Origin: Sphingomonas asaccharolytica NBRC 15499
GTDB lineage: Bacteria > Pseudomonadota > Alphaproteobacteria > Sphingomonadales > Sphingomonadaceae
NCBI RefSeq assembly: GCF_001598355.1
Contig: NZ_BCYU01000034.1
Location: 1 to 47,361 of the forward strand
Direction of reading: 5' to 3'
Length of the DNA stretch: 47,361 nucleotides
Position numbers and translations under genes: made by a program. Each line of letters begins with the position of its first letter. Within the stretch, counting starts at the first letter, position 1. Below the pieces are notes generated by a model that was given only the letters and a program-made list of their open reading frames with translations, searched no databases and was not told where the DNA came from. Shown here one piece after another: positions 44,600-47,361 of this stretch.

Positions 44600-45823
44600 A
44601 TGAACCCCAACCTCACCGCCGAGCGTCCGACCTTCGTCACGCATCTCGAATGCTCGCTGACCGGCGAGCAGTATGAGGCGGACCAGTTGCATGGCCTGTC
44701 GCGAGCGGGGCGGCCGTTGCTGGTGCGGTACGATCTCGGCGCCGTGCGCGGGTTCGTGCCGCGCGCGATGATCGAGGCGCGGCCGACCGATCTCTGGCGC
44801 TGGCGCGAGCTGTTACCGGTTCGCCACACCGAAAACATTGTCAGCCTGGGCGAGATCGAAACGCCCCTGGTGCCGATCGCCAAATCGGGTGGACCCAATG
44901 TGCTGGTCAAGGACGAAGGGCGCTTGCCGACCGGATCGTTCAAGGCGCGCGGGTTGGTCATGGCGGTCGCGATGGCCAAGGAACTCGGCGTCACCAAGAT
45001 CGCGATGCCGACCAACGGCAATGCCGGCGCCGCGCTGGCGGCCTATGCCAGTCGCGTCGGCATCGAGACGACCGTGCTGTGTCCCGACGACACGCCCGAG
45101 ATCAACGTGCGCGAGATCGCGGCACAGGGTGCGCGCGTCTATCGCGTCAATGGCTTGATCGACGAATGCGGCGCGATCGTCGGTAAGGGCGCCGCCGAGG
45201 GGCATTGGTTCGATTTCTCGACGCTCAAGGAGCCGTATCGGATCGAGGGCAAGAAGACGATGGGCCTCGAACTCGCCGCTCAATTGGGCTGGCGGCTGCC
45301 CAAGGCGATCTTCTACCCGACCGGCGGCGGCACCGGCCTGATCGGCATGTGGAAAGCGTTCGACGAGCTCGAACAGCTCGGTTGGATCGGCCCGGAGCGG
45401 CCCAAGATGTTCGCGGTCCAGGCCTCGGGCTGCGCCCCGATCGTGCGCGCGTTCGAAGCGGGCGAAGTGCATGCCGAACGCTGGGAGGACGCGCACACCA
45501 TCGCCGCCGGTATCCGCGTGCCCAAGGCGATCGGCGATTTCCTGATCCTGCGCGCGGTGCGCCAGAGCGGCGGCAAGGCGGTTGCGGTGGGCGACCCGGC
45601 GATCCTACGCGCAGCGGACGATTGCGCGAAGAAAGACGGGCTGCTGCTCTGTCCCGAAGGCGGTGCGACGCTGGCAGCATATCGCCAGGCGCTCGCCGAT
45701 GGCCTGGTCGACGAGGAAGATCAGGTGGTGCTGTTCAATTGCGCGACTGGTCTCAAATATCCGATGCCCGATGCGGCCGAGGCGCTCGACAAGAACGGGG
45801 CGATCGATTTCGCGGCGCTGTGA
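44600..45823 (+). CDS. thrC: threonine synthase
   Basis: 407 residues, PLP enzyme converting O-phosphohomoserine to threonine. FVTHLECSLTGEQYEADQLH at the N-terminus, the PLP-lysine motif LPTGSFKARG (Lys about 117), MPTNGNAGAALAAYASRVGI, FYPTGGGTGLIGMWKAF and LLCPEGGATLAAYRQAL identify the fold. It resembles the plant-type/class I form with an N-terminal domain resembling a zinc-ribbon start but only one Cys seen there. It has a poor Shine-Dalgarno before ATG 44600. Confidence 0.9.
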   Translation: MNPNLTAERPTFVTHLECSLTGEQYEADQLHGLSRAGRPLLVRYDLGAVRGFVPRAMIEARPTDLWRWRELLPVRHTENIVSLGEIETPLVPIAKSGGPNVLVKDEGRLPTGSFKARGLVMAVAMAKELGVTKIAMPTNGNAGAALAAYASRVGIETTVLCPDDTPEINVREIAAQGARVYRVNGLIDECGAIVGKGAAEGHWFDFSTLKEPYRIEGKKTMGLELAAQLGWRLPKAIFYPTGGGTGLIGMWKAFDELEQLGWIGPERPKMFAVQASGCAPIVRAFEAGEVHAERWEDAHTIAAGIRVPKAIGDFLILRAVRQSGGKAVAVGDPAILRAADDCAKKDGLLLCPEGGATLAAYRQALADGLVDEEDQVVLFNCATGLKYPMPDAAEALDKNGAIDFAAL

Positions 45824-45833
45824 GATGACCTGT

Positions 45834-45853
45834 GCTCCTGCGGAAGCAGGAGC
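45834..45853. terminator. hairpin between thrC and tonB
   Basis: Perfect 8-bp stem GCTCCTGC / GCAGGAGC with a GGAA tetraloop. It lies between convergent genes; no T-run on either side, so termination is plausible but unproved. It may be a further palindromic repeat type. Confidence 0.5.
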
Positions 45854-45872
45854 GCGGGATTAACGGCGACGT

Positions 45873-46646
45873 CTATCGACGCTCACGATCGTCACGATCC
45901 TCAGGATCATCCTTCAGCGGGTTCACCCAAGTGTGGTTCTCGACGATGATCGATCGGATCGGCGTCCCGTTCTCGTCAAGCGAGGGTCGGTAGCGGAAGC
46001 GCTGTTCGATCAGCCGGCAGGTAGTATTGTCCAGCAACGCATAGCCGCTCGACCGCGTCACCCGGCAGTCGCTGACGCTGCCATCGACATTGACGAAATA
46101 GCGCACCGATACCCGGCCCTCGACGCCGGATTCCCAGGCTGATTCGGGAATGTCCGACGATTTGAGCCGGCCGCTTTTGTAGCGCGGCGCGATCTCGCGG
46201 CCATCGCCATCGCCATCGCCATCTCCGTCGCCCGCGCCGCCGCTCCCGGTGCCGTTGCCGATTCCGCCCGCGCCGGTGCCGGGCCCGGCGACCGGCGCGG
46301 CGCCCTGGGTCGACTGGTTGCCCTGGAACGGCTTGGTCGCGGCGGGCAGTGGCGGAGGCGGGACGGGGGGCGGTGGCACCGGCGGCGCGGTGACTTCGGT
46401 CGCTTTCGACTTGATATTGGGCGGCGCCGCCTTGCCTTCGGTCTTGTGGCTCGGCTTGGGCTGGGTCTCGACCTTGATCTCGGGCGGAGGGGGTGGCGGC
46501 ACGAATGCTAGCAAGTCGTCCTTGACCGCCCCGATCGTCGGCAGGTTCACGACCAGCCCCGCGACCAGCAGATACAGAATCGCCGCCTGCACCAGAGCGG
46601 CACCGATCAGGCCCTTGAGGCGTTCGGGAGTAATCGCGGTTATCAT
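45873..46646 (-). CDS. tonB: TonB-family energy transducer
   Basis: 257 residues. An N-terminal inner-membrane anchor (LIGAALVQAAILYLLVAGLV), then a long proline-rich, lysine-bearing periplasmic linker (FVPPPPPPEIKVETQPKPSH; APPVPPPPVPPPPLPA), a Gly/Asp repeat tract, and a C-terminal TonB domain (EGRVSVRYFVNVDGSVSDCR; LIEQRFRYRPSLDENG). It transmits proton-motive force to outer-membrane receptors such as the one at 3.4-6.6 kb. exbB and exbD are not present here. Confidence 0.9.
   Translation of the reverse strand: MITAITPERLKGLIGAALVQAAILYLLVAGLVVNLPTIGAVKDDLLAFVPPPPPPEIKVETQPKPSHKTEGKAAPPNIKSKATEVTAPPVPPPPVPPPPLPAATKPFQGNQSTQGAAPVAGPGTGAGGIGNGTGSGGAGDGDGDGDGDGREIAPRYKSGRLKSSDIPESAWESGVEGRVSVRYFVNVDGSVSDCRVTRSSGYALLDNTTCRLIEQRFRYRPSLDENGTPIRSIIVENHTWVNPLKDDPEDRDDRERR
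46201..46232. repeat. hexanucleotide tandem repeat inside tonB
   Basis: About five copies of CCATCG with one or two base changes near the right end. On the coding strand it encodes alternating Gly-Asp (GDGDGDGDGDG). Unit length keeps the frame, so copy changes would alter linker length only. Confidence 0.7.
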
Positions 46647-46719
46647 CGTTGGACGGCCCTATGTGCGCGACCAACTGAACGCGCGCTGTCCACCGCGGGT
46701 TGCCTGGCGACGAGCGCCC

Positions 46720-47220
46720 TCAGGGCATCGTCGCTTCCTGCACCATGTCGAACTCGCGCACGCCGCGTGCGCGTCTGGCGGCGTTGACCAGATCGCGCAA
46801 TTTCTCGCGCCGCGCCTGCGCCTGTTCGAGGTAGCGGATCACGAACGGGCGGCCAGCGGTGGTCTCATCGCTCGACAGCAGAGTGATGGTGCCGATTCCG
46901 GCCCATTGGTTGATCAGCGAAAAGTCGATCCGGATGTCCTTGATCCGATAGAGCTCGATCTCGTCGATCGATTTCCTGAGGATGCCGCGGTGTAGGATCA
47001 GCCGGTCTTCGGTCACTTCATAGGTGGTGGCGAGGTTCTGGAACCATTTCACGGCCGCGATCAGCGCTGCGAGTGCGATGAAGCCGAGCGGAAATGGCGC
47101 GCCCGTTACCAGCGTCCCGACTGCGCCGATCGGGATCAGCAACAGCGTCCCCCACCCGGCGAGCGTGCCGCGCAGCCAGCCCCAGGTCGAAGAACGGAAA
47201 CGATCGAGCGTCTGTGACAT
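46720..47220 (-). CDS. bacterial PH-domain membrane protein
   Basis: 166 residues from ATG 47220; a Shine-Dalgarno GGAGG lies about 9 bases upstream, and ATG 47226 is an alternative. Two hydrophobic helices (about 15-35 and 42-58) precede a bPH2-type domain (TTYEVTEDRLILHRGILRKS; IDEIELYRIKDIRIDFSLIN; GTITLLSS). This is the YdbS/YdbT-like (DUF304) family; function is unknown. Confidence 0.82.
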   Translation of the reverse strand: MSQTLDRFRSSTWGWLRGTLAGWGTLLLIPIGAVGTLVTGAPFPLGFIALAALIAAVKWFQNLATTYEVTEDRLILHRGILRKSIDEIELYRIKDIRIDFSLINQWAGIGTITLLSSDETTAGRPFVIRYLEQAQARREKLRDLVNAARRARGVREFDMVQEATMP

Positions 47221-47280
47221 AGGCATTTCCCTCCGGCGGGCGAGTTTAGCGTGGTGGGAAGGATAGGCCAGACCTACCAA

Positions 47281-47307
47281 CGTCATGCCGGGCTTGTCCC
47301 GGCATCC
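47281..47307. repeat. CGTCATGCCGGG palindromic repeat
   Basis: CGTC, then stem ATGCCGGG / CCCGGCAT (47285-47292 and 47298-47305) with a five-base loop. A variant of the CGTCATCCC repeat family. Beyond it, 47308-47361 shows nothing recognisable. Confidence 0.6.
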
Positions 47308-47361
47308 ACCGCGCCTCCGACCGAGTCCATGGTGCCTCTTGTTTCGGGCGTGCCTCTCGGT

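Overview
The window reads as a chromosomal segment of an alphaproteobacterium of the Sphingomonadales, most likely Sphingomonas or a close relative. The support is high GC, an F1 ATP synthase operon in the order atpH-atpA-atpG-atpD-atpC with a short epsilon subunit, a phaR/phaC/thiolase cluster, the blocks rdgB-rph/hrcA-grpE and gshB/yraN/rsmI/lpoA-like, a long TonB-dependent receptor and a TonB protein. The genus is inferred from gene content and was not tested by search. No tRNA, rRNA, CRISPR array, prophage or complete insertion sequence was seen. Most of the window is housekeeping DNA, and the unusual material lies mainly between the genes.

Layout. 1-3.3 kb: a metabolite:H+ symporter, a multi-hairpin element with 25-bp inverted ends, and alanine racemase. 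3.4-9.9 kb: a TonB-dependent receptor, then a polyhydroxyalkanoate (PHA) locus (thiolase and a short PhaC on the minus strand, phaR divergent). 9.8-14.7 kb: a GT39-like membrane glycosyltransferase coupled to an aspartyl protease with a PDZ-like end, a stand-alone CpaF ATPase and a small lipocalin-like exported protein. 14.9-20.2 kb: the F1 operon, with palindromic repeats in three of its four gene junctions. 20.5-25.5 kb: plus-strand genes, namely an unrecognised protein, a frameshifted alpha/beta hydrolase, an M24 peptidase homologue, a small PepSY-type membrane protein, a GNAT acetyltransferase, Ada and a DUF1203 protein. 25.6-29.8 kb: an esterase, a CPBP protease and a membrane-anchored trypsin-like protease. 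29.8-35.4 kb: priA, divergent from a DUF1801-type gene, xerC and a DUF4279 gene, then a DedA protein and gshB. 35.5-40.2 kb: yraN, rsmI, an LpoA-like lipoprotein, an ArsR/SRPBCC pair and hemW. 40.2-47.3 kb: two tandem CAP-domain proteins, rdgB-rph, hrcA-grpE, threonine synthase, tonB and a PH-domain membrane protein.

Genes that act together. The F1 subunits form the catalytic head of ATP synthase; the Fo genes are elsewhere. Thiolase, PhaC and PhaR would make and control storage polyester. HrcA and GrpE belong to the heat-shock system, RdgB and RNase PH to nucleotide and RNA clean-up, and TonB with the receptor to outer-membrane uptake.

Most notable observations. (1) A family of inverted repeat doublets shares one architecture: a palindrome, a spacer often carrying a variable small hairpin, and a GGTGAGGG-like tail, followed by the same in reverse. 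It sits in the ATP synthase operon, upstream of it, over the yraN start and after the lpoA-like gene. (2) The 329-bp element before alr has nested, near-perfect stems. (3) A perfect 24-bp palindrome covers the start of the ArsR gene. (4) A decayed second copy of the 3' end of the lpoA-like gene flanks the ArsR/SRPBCC pair, which marks that pair as an insertion. (5) A single-base frameshift splits a membrane-anchored alpha/beta hydrolase.
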